NCBI GenBank assembly: GCA_037074705.1
Contig: CM073590.1
Coordinates: 220,316,746-220,380,745 of the forward strand
Length of the DNA stretch: 64,000 nucleotides
From: Zhengitettix transpicula
Taxonomy: Eukaryota > Arthropoda > Insecta > Orthoptera > Tetrigidae
Direction: 5' to 3'
Both the position numbers and the translations under genes were made by a program. The notes beneath the pieces were generated by a model, which searched no databases, was not told where the DNA came from, and saw only the letters and a program-made list of their open reading frames with translations. Positions 34,936 through 47,439 of the stretch are shown here, piece after piece (position 1 is the stretch's first letter; the number at the start of each line of letters is the position of its first letter).

Positions 34936-37550
34936 GAATCACGAATAAATATGGCATTGTGTAAAAAAGCGATTTATTAATTCATAGATTTCTTTTGGAA
35001 ATGTGTTACGTAAAAAAGGGATATATGGATTCGGTTGTTTGTTTTTATGCATCAACGATCCTTTTTATGTCGAAACTAAACATTAACATCACCAATACAC
35101 TACTTAAAATCAGTTCAGGATATTAAATTTGTAAACTTAGGCTAAGTGGCAATTTTCGACGGAACGCCATCTTGTAAATGAATCTAATGGACTGCACCTG
35201 CATCATGCGGTTTTGCATAGATCCTTTCTCTGAAATCTGTTAAGGTAATAAAGGAAAGGAATGATGGAGGCCTAATTGAAATCCTTAAAACAATTAGTTG
35301 CAAAATAACTGAACTGTACAACTACAAATTTTCCGTTTTGTTGAAGTTAGCTTTTAATTATAATAGCAAAGATCCTAAGTTTCAGAACCATTTTTCGAAA
35401 ATGACAAAATATTAGCTTCGAAACATACATAACTGTTAAAAAAGAATTTCAAATGCTTTTACAGGCTTCGTGGTAAGACCTAAAAAATATTTAGTTTTTT
35501 ACAATTAATTCAAACAGATTACTGTTGCAAAACAAACTTTAAACAAATGAAAATATTCCGAATATCACAAACTATAAAAAATCTATTTATTAGTGTATTG
35601 AACTTTTTTAAATACGAACGGATTAACCAACATTCTGGGTACTATGATTAATAATACATCCATAATAAACATAATTATATAAAAATTTGCGGTAGATAAA
35701 AAATTATTTTCTTAGGTTAACGACACAATACGTCAAACTCATTATAAATATTTGAATATATAAAACTTGGGTAAAATAAAAAATATTTCTAATATAATAT
35801 AGATAATAGCTTTTCTTCTTTTTAATTTTTTTGAACTTCGAAAATATTTTTTAGATTTTAATGAGGTGATTATATTATTTAACAATCAATTAACATTTGC
35901 ATCGAGCACAAGAAAATGCAAGGAGCCGCAGATCGAATATTACGTATAGTGTGAAAATGTTTGTAAAAACTAAATCACACAACCTTCCTGGCTTATTATT
36001 GTAAAAGGGTAAATGTTAAAAAATAAAACTGCACTAATTCACTATCTTTCTGTTATTAGTACTCGTACTTGGCTGTTATAAAAAATAAGAACAGTTTTTT
36101 TATGTATAGAAGTGTGGCATGATTGATTGAATAATTTTTATTACTTATTTCGTTTTTAATTATTATCGGAAGCTAGTATTCTGTTTATTCATAAACATAA
36201 AATTTGTAGAAAAGTGGAGTTAAAAATTAAGGAGAAGCCTTCTAATTGCTTACTTTGAGTGTTCTCTTTATACTTCGTATCGGCAACTAAATTAGTTCCA
36301 TTATCTCAATTTTCGGCCATTAAGCATCATAATTGTTTTACATCTTTGCATCTTGTCTTCGCATTGTTCTGAGAATCCTTCAAACCCGAAACGGATTTTT
36401 TTTTGTCCATCACTGTCTTCGACGTTGACCAGGTCCATCAATTTTGTCAACAACGATGTAACCAGGGCGTTGTAGTTTGAAAAAGGGTGGAATGTGACCA
36501 TTTATTCTTCATGGATTATGTATTTATATGTATTACTGCGAATGGGATTTTGTGCCCTTGACTTTTTTTCTAAGAAAATGTTAGTGTAATTGTATTTAAC
36601 TTATCAAAATTAATGTATATGTATCCGTAAAATGTTCCAAATTGAACACGTTGCTAGTTAAACGCTTGAGTGTCAATAAAAATATTATTTCAATCACGCT
36701 TAGAAGTCTTGAAATTACTGTATTTTTAAATTACTACCGAATAGTATCGTAATTTTTCTTTAATATTCATTACTGATATTTAATCTTCTTTCTCAAGCAT
36801 TCAGTGATTTTAACTGAAATTATTTTCTACGGGGTTGTTAACTTTCTATGAAAGTTGTTTTCATAAGACTCTTACTTTTCGCTGATTTTTAATAGATATT
36901 TGTCAATCAGGATGTCTGATTATTATTGTACATATAATTTAGTTGATAGTTCTTATCACGTTAAATAGATCATATGATCAATATTTTAGTAAAGATTTTT
37001 GGAAAGTGATGACAGTTAATTGATTCTCAACATTAAATAGAAGAAACTAAACGTTCTCCCTCAATTGCTGAAACGTCGTAATTACTGATGATGAGTGTTC
37101 TTCAATAATGAATTTTCCAAATACGGAGGTCGACGAGAAACACTCTAGAATGAATCCAGTTTCCCCTGCCGCATCCAAAATAGATTGCATCCTTTACCTC
37201 AAAATCAAGCACTTCATTATGTTTGTCCTTCCCTTCAATTTAATTCCTTGGTCAGTTCCGCTCGAATAAAGGTAACGTCGCTGAAATTTTTCGAGTTCCC
37301 TGTCCTGTTACAAAAAATCGGTTGTCATCATTGTAGTTCTTTCATATTCAGACATTTTGCAAATGTGCAATATTTCCAAGGTGGTACGATTTTTCCCAAT
37401 TTGTACATCATAATAAATTTTCATTATGAGGAAATTATCACGAGATAGAACGTGAATGACTCAGATTTTGTTCTTTATATGAGAAATCCTTACATACGTC
37501 TCAGCTGAAACATCTTTTATCATTATCAAAGATTGAAATCTTTCCCGGTG
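34936..37550. other. AT-rich intergenic sequence
   Basis: No recognised gene. A 66-codon minus-strand frame at 36301-36501 has even codon composition but no family match known to me. At 37070-37091 a GAAACGTC is followed directly by GTAATTA and CTGATGA (see findings). Confidence 0.45.
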
Positions 37551-37558
37551 AAGTTGTT

Positions 37559-37712
37559 CAATAAATAATTCTCGGAATTGACACGGGTTTTGCATATTTA
37601 TATTTAGACGTAACGTTTCGACGTTTTTTAATTAACTTTGTCTAACACGTCGAAACGTTGCGTCTAAATATAAATATGCAAAACCCGTGTGAGTTCCGAG
37701 AATTATTTATTG
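37559..37712. mobile_element. Long near-perfect hairpin (~66 bp arms)
   Basis: Arms 37559-37624 and 37647-37712 are about 95% identical as an inverted repeat, with a 22 nt AT-rich loop. The inner ends read ACGTCGAAACGTT, the same GAAACGTT block that follows stem II in the hammerhead-like motifs, but no CUGANGA box is present. Such a young hairpin would give a long double-stranded RNA if transcribed. It is a foldback element with no coding sequence. Confidence 0.85.
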
Positions 37713-37919
37713 ATCTTTTATCATTTCCTAATTTTGGTCGAAAAAATATTTATTATCCACTGACTTATAGGAAAAAACTTGTTGATACACCAAAGAAGGT
37801 TCAGTTTTCAGAAGAATAAAAATCCAAAGGCTGAATTTGGGAGTTAGAGAAATAATTGGAAGATATTCAATAAGTAACTAATTCTTTTGTTTTAATTTCC
37901 GTTAACTTTACGTATGACC

Positions 37920-38185
37920 GCAAGACAACTGTGCAAAGGATTAAGTAACGAGAGTTGGATTATCAGTCTCGCTTGGCGCTAGCAGGTGCGTGCTGTAATT
38001 AAGGCGTGCTAGCCCCAGTCGCCGTTAATTCTGCAAAGCAGTAAGTATCGCAATTAATGAAGAGCGGAGCTGTGGTCCAATGTAATGAGGTGATGAAGTG
38101 CGGCCCACTTCGGCCTTGCGACGAACTTAGTTGGCTGAAATCGATTAGTGGTCTAGCAGAGTGGCCGACCGGCACTCGGGATTCC
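37920..38185. promoter_or_regulatory. GC-rich island with E-box and homeodomain sites
   Basis: Higher GC than its surroundings, with CAGGTG (37983-37988), TAATTA (37996-38001) and CAATTAATG near 38051-38059. A 62-codon minus-strand frame crosses it without resemblance to a known protein. Regulatory function is inferred. Confidence 0.3.
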
Positions 38186-39019
38186 ATCCTCTGGAATACC
38201 GCTTACGCGAAATAAAAAATATCTCCTATCATAAAATGGCAAAGAAGTGAATATTTCATCCTTATTAATTAAAACTGACATTACCTAATATTTAAGATTC
38301 ATAAAGAATCAACTGAAACTTATTAACCTCAAACGAAATGGATTTAAGTATCCACATTCAACAATTTAAAGTTTACGTTATGAGACAAAAATATCTTTTT
38401 ACAATTAAAATTATGGTATTTTTAATTTCATAATTTTGGTTGTTTTAACGAAAGCGGAATCGATAAATCGGATATAGGATAAGAAACAGGATTTTAATGA
38501 CTTCATGAATCAGCATGGTAAAGTTACGATTGTGTAGTGACAAGTTCGGGGTTGATGGCGTTTCTTATCGGTAAACTCGAACTAGGCACTAGTAAACAGT
38601 AGTTGTGGTCACTCAAATAGAAATTATTAGAGACATGTCTTCGAATTTAGTGAGCAACGGACATTCAGGATTACAACTTTCATCACAGATGAAATTCGCT
38701 CACAAAATAAAGGTTCCATAACAGTTTGATTTTGGAGCAACTTGAGGCAATGTCTTAAAAAACACGCATGCAACGGAAATAAATTAGTAATCGAATTATT
38801 TAGAGACGAATGTTAGCTAAACCGTTATTAAATACGAATTTACGTAATATGGAGAAATAGTAAATGAGACGAAGGGTGAATTTATAGAGGCAAGCGGATA
38901 AATTTAGTAATGAATTTAGAGATAAAAATTATTAGAACGTATACGCAATAACAGTGACTTTTCGGTAAGAAGCAGATGTATACAGGCTATATAGGGTAAT
39001 CCCTATATAGGTTCAAGGG

Positions 39020-39112
39020 ACTGAAAGGTCGAAGCATTCCCTTCTCCGTGCCTTGACCCGTTTAGGAGGCAGCTGGCCGACTATTGCAATACGAATAGCG
39101 GACAAATAACAG
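39020..39112 (-). repeat. Family A fragment (minus orientation)
   Basis: GCATTCCCTTCTCCGTGCC, GTTTAGGAGGCAGCTGG and CGACTATTG match the 5' body of family A at 56.2 kb in the same orientation. Both ends of the element are missing. The fragment starts next to a palindromic TATATAGGG...CCCTATATA at about 38990-39008. Confidence 0.75.
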
Positions 39113-39591
39113 TGCATTCCTCTTCTATTGACCTATACTTAGCTTCTCGACTCCAAATAAATACCAATAATTACCGGTAACAAATAATTACTCCCCTCCT
39201 TCGACCCAGAAAGTTAAATGACAAAATTGATAATATTTTTAAATTAGGACCTGAGATTTGTACTCTAATGACCAATAAGTCAGAACAAGTTTAATACCAA
39301 ATATCCACTACAGCGGCGACATTCAGATTGGAATAAATACAAATATAAGAACACTATTAATTTGGTACTTTATGAGGTGAACATAATAATCCTTGGAAAA
39401 GTTGAGATATTAAATAATTTTTTTGATAAAAATATATTAAGGGATGTTGATTTTTTTGATTAATTCGTGTATTAGCCTAGATTTTCAATCCGTAGATCCA
39501 AAAAAAATTTAATATGATGGAAAAAATAAAGTTAAAATGAATTGTTTGGTTTCCGAGCTAGTTGTAGCAGAATGTTTTGTTCCTATTATAT

Positions 39592-39640
39592 GTTTTCACT
39601 TGACGAAGTCCCAAATTAGGTTTCACAAGTAGTTTATTTC
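39592..39640 (+). mobile_element. Hammerhead-like motif fragment
   Basis: UUGACGA (39600-39606), then AGUCCCAAAUUAGG, like the 22.15 and 44.85 kb copies. The 3' half of stem II and the GAAAC box are replaced by GUUUCACAAG. It is a decayed copy. Confidence 0.4.
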
Positions 39641-39950
39641 TGTTTTTCTATTCGTAATGATTCCGGTATCTATTAAATAATGAATAATAATGTAATGTTC
39701 CGTAGATTCAGCATAGAAGCCAATATTCGACAATGTGGAACGTGTTAGTGAGTAAATTTTTTGTTTACTTTAGTTTAACGTGTAAATAATTTCATAAATG
39801 CGTATTTTACGAATACATTAATTAATTATTTTTTTAATTAAAATCATTTTATTTTTAACAAAAATATTCCAGAATATAAACTTAGACAATATTATCGATT
39901 TATGTCTGTTTTTATCAATAATATATATTAGCCGACCCTTTTAATTAAAA

Positions 39951-40080
39951 AAATATTTTATTAATCAGTAATCATCAACGCTCCGTACATATTTACACTC
40001 ATACCAGGTTGCCTCTGAATATTATCTGATGAAAGTTTAAATATGTACGGAAAATGATTGTTGGTTAATAAAATATTTTA
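39951..40080. mobile_element. Foldback element with ~44 bp arms
   Basis: Arms 39951-39994 and 40038-40080 are inverted copies: AATATTTTATTAA on the outside and CCGTACATATTTA inside, with a loop of about 43 bp. The loop contains CTGATGAAAG, but no hammerhead layout is visible. Non-coding MITE or foldback. Confidence 0.8.
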
Positions 40081-42650
40081 TGAATTATAATAAAGTCTGT
40101 TGAAAAGTTCTTTAATTCTTTTTAATAAACTTAGATAGTTAATTATTTCTTGTTGGCTATTTAGTCATATAGTATTAGTAGAAACACATGGTGATGGTCA
40201 TTAATAGTTTATATGGCTGTTTACATTTTAACTTAATTCTACATCTGAGTTATACATTCTTTACTGAAGTGTATATTTGGTTTTAAACTTGTTGATCATT
40301 ATATTTCTTTATTTAGATCAAATACTAATTCTAAACTTTTCATTTTTGAGACATTGTCCGTAACAAACTTATTTGAACTTTGAATAATTATTTTAAAATT
40401 AATTTTATTTTGTTTGTATTACTTTTAAAGTGATAAATGTCTAAGGTCATTGTATCAATTTATAAAATTCCAGCTCATCAAATTAATTTTTTTTTACAAT
40501 TGAAAGAAAATTAATGAGGAATTGGTTGTACATGTTCGATAAAATGTATGTGTGAAGGATAATAAAGGAAAAATGAGCGGCAGTTTCAAAAATGATTATG
40601 TCCGACTAGTAGGAAAACAGTTGTGTAGTACTAATTAAAATGGCAAGGTCACGTGTGAACGGAGTGATGCCGTGAGCTCATCCCACTAGTTACTATTTCT
40701 CTGCTGAAGACTTGTGGCCGCAGGCTAGAGTCTTCCCTTGGTATCCCAAACACGTGCAGGGGAAGACAAGTCAACGGAACAGCCACCTCAGTCTCAGCTC
40801 TGTTTGACATGCAACTCGCGTCTGCGGCCATTTGAAGCATTCTCTCTGGCTTACCCATGCTGAAACAAGCCTACGAAAGGGGATGATATCCTTCACGCTC
40901 TGTAAAACACAATTTTCACTGACCTCAACTCACCATCGAACGGATTTTACTTTTATTTTCATCTCAATACCACAGTTCAACCTTCCGTAAAGGTCAATAC
41001 TCAGCGAAGTGATGATGAGACAAAATTATCCAGATGAAACTCTACTCAATGCACCGTTTTATGTAAACTGCATTCTCAATTGAGATTATTCGCAATCATC
41101 GCCTTTCTAATTCTGAAAACGGAAAGATTTGTAGATTGCGGGAATGTGTAAATAGCAACGACATTTTACAGACTCATAAGGAACATGTTACGTCATTGAA
41201 TTCCGTGGAAAAAATATTTGCTCTAAATTATTGTACCTGACTAAAAGAGCTTTGACTTATCCAAGGATCTTCCCTTTAAGGCAAACTTTATTTTTTTCGA
41301 GTCAATCATTTTTTATTTTCCAACCGGATTAAAAACACGTTTCCGTGGCTCCCTCTGCCATCGGGACGTAGTAAGTAAGAGAGGAAATTCAGTGGTTTTA
41401 TTTTACAAGAATTACAAAATACAATATGGGAAAACGTCATGATTAATAATTAGTAGCTAATATACAGATATATAGATATATACAATGACACAAGTAACGA
41501 TTCAAATTATGTGATCTGTCCCAATTACATCAGTGTTACATATTTATAAAAAAAATAAAACAATTTGACAATTTAAACAAATTATAAAATTAATACTCAC
41601 ATTGATTATGTATAGATTTCTCTGCCAAGTCACAGGATATTTGTTTAATTTATTTATTTTTTCAGGTAATTAATTGAAAAACAACGAGTCTTTTATCAAA
41701 GGGTCATTATCAGTTGGTTTTTAATTCACTCTGACTCTGTTTTAGTCCTCACACTTTTGTGGGTTTTGTACGTGAATGTTTTTATAATATATTAAAAGTT
41801 GTGTAGAATTTTATATTTATAGAAAGTACAATGTATGAATGTTATATTATTTAAAAAAATAGCTTGCATGAACCGCACCTCTTCATTCCAAAAGAAGCTT
41901 TATGCCTTTTTCTGCATGGCCAGTCCTTGGCAGCAACACAGCCGCATATCTCAATTCATTAATTTAAATGAGAATGTAATAACCACATTATTAATAAGAA
42001 ATCTTCAGAGAGATCTGTTGACAATATCGTTGATCATATATTGTAACGTGACAAAGTGACGGAAAACTGCGAAGTGCGACTGCTGGTAGCTGTTGAAGGG
42101 GAAAGACTTGTTATTTTAGGACAGCCGGCTCGGAAGTGTGCGCAGTCGGAAGTGGGACTCCAAAGACTGAGGACTTGAATAATGTGAAACTATAATATAC
42201 ACCAAGGAATAGTAATGAATCATTGAAAGGTGGAAAGTTCCTGGTTCCAGTAGCCGAGGGCATTTCTAGTGACGAGACGGCACGATAAGTTATAGACATG
42301 TTGTTGAACTTTTAAAATTCCTATGCTATCAAAGAAAGCTATATAAATCTGAACGCCAATAAATTTTGTCTCTCTTATACCAGAAGGGAAAAGTAGATTA
42401 AAAATATTCGAGTTTACTTTTTTTACAAAAATCCCAAGACATACAATGATCCACATTAACTCGAAGGAATTTAATGTATCTGACAAAATTGGTATCATGT
42501 TTAACGTGAATGGTAGTTGAAATCTGTAATCACAAATAGTTGTTAGATTACGACGAAGGAAAAGCATGCCACGGAATTTTTATGTAATAATAAATATTTA
42601 ACTCGGTTATAAAAATAAGAATTTCATCATTTACACCAGGAAAATCCGCC
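40081..42650. other. AT-rich intergenic sequence with a GC-richer patch
   Basis: The patch at 40640-40870 is less AT-rich and holds CACGTG (40751-40756) and two copies of the string TCACGTG/CACGTG within 120 bp. No gene is recognised elsewhere. Confidence 0.4.
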
Positions 42651-42651
42651 A

Positions 42652-42992
42652 TTTCTATTGGAATAGTCGGCCAGCTGCCTCCTAAACTGGTTAAGGTACG
42701 GCGAGGGGAAAGCTGTGAGCCCACAGCAAACACCTCTCCCGCCATCGGAAGGGCGTGGGACAAGTACCAAATGCCCGACCTGCCGGATGCAGGTCTTTCT
42801 AGAGTTTTCCCTGAATCACTTTTAGGTGAATTTCCGGGTAGGATCCTTAAAACTACAGCCCGGGGGCCCTAGTTAACCCTTGGGGTACGTTGTTCTACCT
42901 TTCCACATCGCCCCTTTCACTCCCTTTCTTATGCTATAAGAGGGGAGCTGCCACTTTGTGAATTATCCTATACATAGCCTGTCTACAGGTTA
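42652..42992 (+). repeat. Family A copy
   Basis: Matches the family from GGAATAGTCGGCCAGCTG through GGAAGGGCGTGGGACAAGTA and GGTAGGATCCTTAAAA to a degenerate TAGCCTGTCTACAGGTTAAAA 3' end. The 5' part upstream of GGAATAGTC is missing. Confidence 0.85.
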
Positions 42993-43199
42993 AAAAAAGT
43001 CCGCGCGCTATTATTTCGAAAATTATTTTACGCTTTCTGACAGGAGAAGGTTGCACGTTAATATTTTTTAAACCCCTGAAAAACAAAGTAACCGTTTTTA
43101 ATTGATCATTTTAAGACATGTGTATAAACATATCAAATATAAACTCTTGTCTTTCATATTATTAATTATCTGGTTTCGGTTAATAGAAGGTTGGAAGCG

Positions 43200-43440
43200 A
43201 ACCTGCAACCTAGCAATATTCCACGTAAGAAGTCGCACAAAGATCGAGCCATTTGCCTCCTCGTTGCGTTATTGCGAGACTTTGATTAATAACAATAATA
43301 AAGCAAGCTGTGCGCGCACTTTGCGCCGTTGTCTTAGGACAGAGCGTCCACGTCACAGCTCACTTTACATATTAATGCAACAGAAATGGGGCTGCCCCGT
43401 TACCTGCGGCTTATAAAAGCAGTATTTGCATATTTTTAAA
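43200..43440 (+). promoter_or_regulatory. GC-rich island ending in a TATA box, candidate promoter
   Basis: The patch is CpG-richer than its flanks (for example GTGCGCGCACTTTGCGCCG near 43308-43327). It ends with TATAAAAG at 43412-43419, a good match to the arthropod TATA box, and an ATTTGCAT octamer at 43424-43431. About 60 bp downstream, an ATG at 43477 opens 33 codons to a stop at 43576-43578, and CAG/GTCAG near 43532-43539 could be a splice donor. No initiator is clear at +1. A promoter with a short first exon is possible, an enhancer equally so. Confidence 0.3.
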
Positions 43441-43599
43441 GTTGCTCTCAACTCGACCACTTTTTTTTATGTTTTAATGGCGCTAAAAGGTCTGTGGAGC
43501 TCTTTTCTGCTTTCTCCAGTCCGTGTCACTCTCAGGTCAGCTCGAGATTCCGCCCGAATGTTTGCTATAAATCTGTGAGGTTTTCTGTCTGCTCCTAGA

Positions 43600-45125
43600 A
43601 CGCGTATTACGCCCTTCAACTTGGCATTTTGGTATATTATTGTACATTTACATTTAAGTCTCTTAAAAATAAATGAATTCCGACTTTATCGATCACACAT
43701 TCCTTTTATTCTTATTCTTTAATTAGACCTTTATCATTCAGGACCCATTATACGACCAGCATTAAAATAAAATAAAAAATATTCTAACCAGCTTCTCTTC
43801 TCATTGAATTATTCAGAAAGAAAAATTAAAAATTTCTAATTATCACATTCTGCTGGAGTAGTTTTATTAAGTTAACAATTTTTAGTTTCAGTTTCCCATT
43901 TTTCGTTGCTTTGGGCCAGAAATATTGGAAATATACTTTATTGTTTGTCGACAGGATAAATTAAATGACAAATTCTACCAATTTTATTTTTTCCTTTCAT
44001 CAAATTCACTATCTAGAGAAGTGTTATATCGTGTTCTAGTTCCAACCCAACAGTCTGGGAAACCGCTCCAAATTAACTCTTTGAAATATCAGTTTACATT
44101 TTATCTTCAATCGTTGTACGTCTTCCAGCACCTTTTCCCCTTAATCCTGAAATCAGCTCTTTTCAAATTGGTTATTTGACTTTCGATTTTAACCAGTATT
44201 CAGACTTTTGCATGGAACCTTTTCTCTGAGGTTTGGAATAATTCCCTTAATCATTACATGAATAGTCGTGCACATTTTAGATTGCTTATGCAAGTATATT
44301 TCTATTTCACAATTATTTTCCGTTTCTATGTCTTCTACCACGTCATGCAATGTAATATTTTACTAGTATTAAAATTGTTCTGATATTTACAACTCGTCGT
44401 TTTGTCCAAATAATTATGTACTTTCTCAAGCATGTAAAAAAAATATATCCACAAATTTTTGAGAAACACCCACAATGTGGCATAAATTTTACATAATATC
44501 TATTTATCGAATATGTATTCTGTGAATTCGCGATGTATAATAAAAAACGTCACTGAACGTCTTTTAAATTTGAATATTTGCCGTTTTTGAATGACTGTCA
44601 TTCAGTAAAAAGTAATACGTTAAGGTTGCAATTAATTGAAAATCACGAATTGGATAATAAATAATTTATAACAAAACCACTAAATTATTTTCCAGGATAT
44701 CACAACCTGACATTAAGGATAAAATTAATTGAATTGTAAAACATAGATTTTTTTCGGTTACAGCCATCATAGGACGCAGCCCATTTGCACTTAATTTCAA
44801 GATATCCATATACGCATCCATTAAAAACTGTCTATTACCTGAAGGAGTCCCAAAATTGCGGACGAAACATCGTAATATTGTAATCGTTTTTGAAAAATAA
44901 ACATTTTTTTCTGACAAATTGGCCGTTTTTCTGTTCATTTATTAAAAATTTAAATGAAAATTATTAAACTCACAACTCAATGTAGACAAAAGGTATGATA
45001 AATAATGCAATATTACCTTAAGCGAATTACGGGGTATAAAATTGTTGTCTACGAATTAGGTAGATTTTGATTTCAGTAACACTCGAATTAATTTAGCATT
45101 TATTTAATTACACCAAAGTGAAATG
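43600..45125. other. AT-rich intergenic sequence
   Basis: No gene is recognised apart from the hammerhead-like motif at 44.85 kb. Confidence 0.5.
44828..44880 (+). mobile_element. Hammerhead-like motif with perfect stems I and II
   Basis: UAUUAC (44833-44838) pairs perfectly with GUAAUA (44872-44877) as a 6 bp stem I. Between them lie CUGAAGGA (44839-44846), stem II GUCC/GGAC (44847-44850 with 44860-44863), GAAAC (44864-44868) and the triplet AUC (44869-44871). The only departure from the classical core is one inserted G in the CUGANGA box, and stem III is absent or very short. This is the best-folded copy on the plus strand. Confidence 0.65.
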
Positions 45126-45129
45126 AAGC

Positions 45130-45535
45130 CTGTTTTGAGAGGTGTATGTTCCGGGGTCACAGACCTTGGGTATACGGTAAGAGTTGTTTTTTGTTCCCAT
45201 TGGAACAGTCGGTCAGCTGCCTCCTAAACTGGTCGAGGTACGGAGAAGGGAATGCTGCGACCACACATAAAACTCTTCTCTCGCTATCGGAAGGGCGTGG
45301 GACAAGTACCCAATGACCGACATACCTGATGCAGGTTTTCCTAGGGTTTCCCCTGCATTTCTTTAGGCGAATGCCAGGTAGGATCCTTAAAATATATCCC
45401 GGGGGCCTTAGTAAACCCTTGGCTACCTTCCTCTACCCTTCCGCATCCCCCCTTTCAGATCCCTTCCTATGCTATTAAAGGGGAGTTGTCACAATGTGGA
45501 TTACCCTATACATAGCCTGTTACCCTAAAGAAAAT
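45130..45535 (+). repeat. Family A copy, well preserved
   Basis: Extends further 5' than most copies (GTGTATGTTCCGGGGTC, GACCTTGGGTATACGGTAAG) and runs to TAGCCTGTTACCCTAAAG. It shares with the 56.2 kb copy the order of all blocks. It is not coding: stops occur in every sense frame. Confidence 0.9.
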
Positions 45536-47011
45536 GAAGTAATATGGGGAACAGTGCTAATATGATGAAGTCAGTAATATTTTATTCCACTTCCACGAAA
45601 GCAATCAGCAATCTTTACAAAGCCGACCGAGGGTTTTGACGTTTCGAGTTGGGACGCAAAAGGTTTCCGTCAGTTGGAGACAGAAAATATAGACGCCAAT
45701 ACAAGTTGGGAAAATACGGAAAGTAATTGTAATATTTATTAAGCATGTGATTAAAAATCTGACAAAGAAGGAGATTAAATATAAGACACGTTGATGAGAA
45801 CAAAGAACCATCAACTCGACTCATCATCAAAAGGAGGAGGAGAACCTTCAATGTGGTAAAACTCTAGTCAAGTTGGATTTTTTTTGGTGGTGACTCTACT
45901 TAACGAAAGTCAACGTTGTGTGCAAACATTCACCGGCACTTAAAACATCTTTGAAGTCGTCCTTGTAGCGGAAGTAAAGTTTGAAGTTGGCTTCTTCTGC
46001 CGACAACGCCGAAGACGTCGGGAACCTCGTAGCAGCTGTTTTGAATATCACATTGAATTCTGGTAAACCAGTTTACTGAAATTGACATCAAGTTTCCAAA
46101 CGAATCCAAACATTATTTATTGATCGACAGGATAAATAGTTTCAAAACATTATTCTACAGTGCTGGCATTGAAAGACTCCACAGAAATTTGAAAGCGATT
46201 TTAGTTGTCTTCCATTTGTTGGGTTGTCATCTTCAGAAATAGATACAATGACGAGCTTTACAGGGTTTTAAGAAATAACATTATCCCCTTTTTTAAAAAA
46301 TTCTCATTAAAATATTCAGTATGTGAAATTAATTAACGTGTGTGGCGAATTATGAAACATAATATTATATTATTATGGAATAATGCAAATATTATGATAA
46401 AGAAAAATAATTTAAACAATATTCACAAATTTTAAATGCCAGATTTTAAATTTTTCATTGCGAGACAGTCTTCCTCTGTTCAAATAAAAACAATACATTT
46501 ATTTTAAATTGAAAAGCCGTTTGAAGAAATTTGTCAATGCGGCTGACGGTACAAAATTAAGAATATAAAGGAAGGAAAACGGGAAATGCGCCAATTTTGA
46601 TTACTTTCTATCCACTACGAATTCCTTATTCAGGGAATCGTTACTTCGTTGATCAAAGATCGTATATTTTAAATAAATATTCATTTTCTAATGACTAATT
46701 TCTAAATAATATTTTATTTTAATGTCTCTATTAAATAAAATATAACTAGCGGCCTGCAAACTTTTTCCTTAATATTAAAATTTTATGTTAATAGAATATT
46801 AAATAAAGGTTAAATATCAAATATATTATATTAAATATCAAATAATAATGTAAGGGAACAAATATGTACAGAAACGTTGTTGCGCTGTTAAATAATGTTT
46901 TTATCGTTAATAAAGAATGTTTGTTAACGGTTTTTACTTATATATTACTACGAATAATTTTTATATGACTCATACAATGACTTCTCTATTCAATTGTTTG
47001 CCAGTCCAACG

Positions 47012-47030
47012 TATATATATATATATATAC
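47012..47030. repeat. (AT)n microsatellite
   Basis: A pure run of about 19 bp. Confidence 0.8.
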
Positions 47031-47422
47031 TTTTGAACAATAAAAAAATTCTCACAGTAGTTTTGACTACAACTGAATTATATTTTATTTTATTAAAATA
47101 ATGAAAACAGTTTCAATTTAATTCAAATTAATATAGTATTATATTAACATTTTTCGTAGTCGTTTCCGACAACAGCATTTTCTAATCAAGACTGACGTAC
47201 CGAAAGGTAGGGTTTTCAGCCTTCCTCTACGTGTCTCTCTACGCCGCTCTGAATAATAAAATAAAACCAATCAATAAGCCATATATTAATTTAAACTTTT
47301 TTATTTTCACATTTCTGGACGATAGCTTCTATTAAAATGAAGTCTATTTCTTTGAATATAAAGAATAAAAACATTTAATCAAAATTAATTTGTGTAGCCT
47401 ATTCTTGTAATATTCCAAACAC

Positions 47423-47439
47423 GTATATATATATATATA
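47423..47439. repeat. (AT)n microsatellite
   Basis: A pure run of about 17 bp. Confidence 0.8.

Noticed and set aside
36301..36501. 66-codon minus-strand frame with even amino-acid composition
   Set aside because: It looked protein-like, but I know no family it matches and no splice sites or repeat ends frame it.
46195..46250. CUGAAGA on the minus strand near 46.23 kb as a ribozyme copy
   Set aside because: No GAAAC at the right distance and no stem II.
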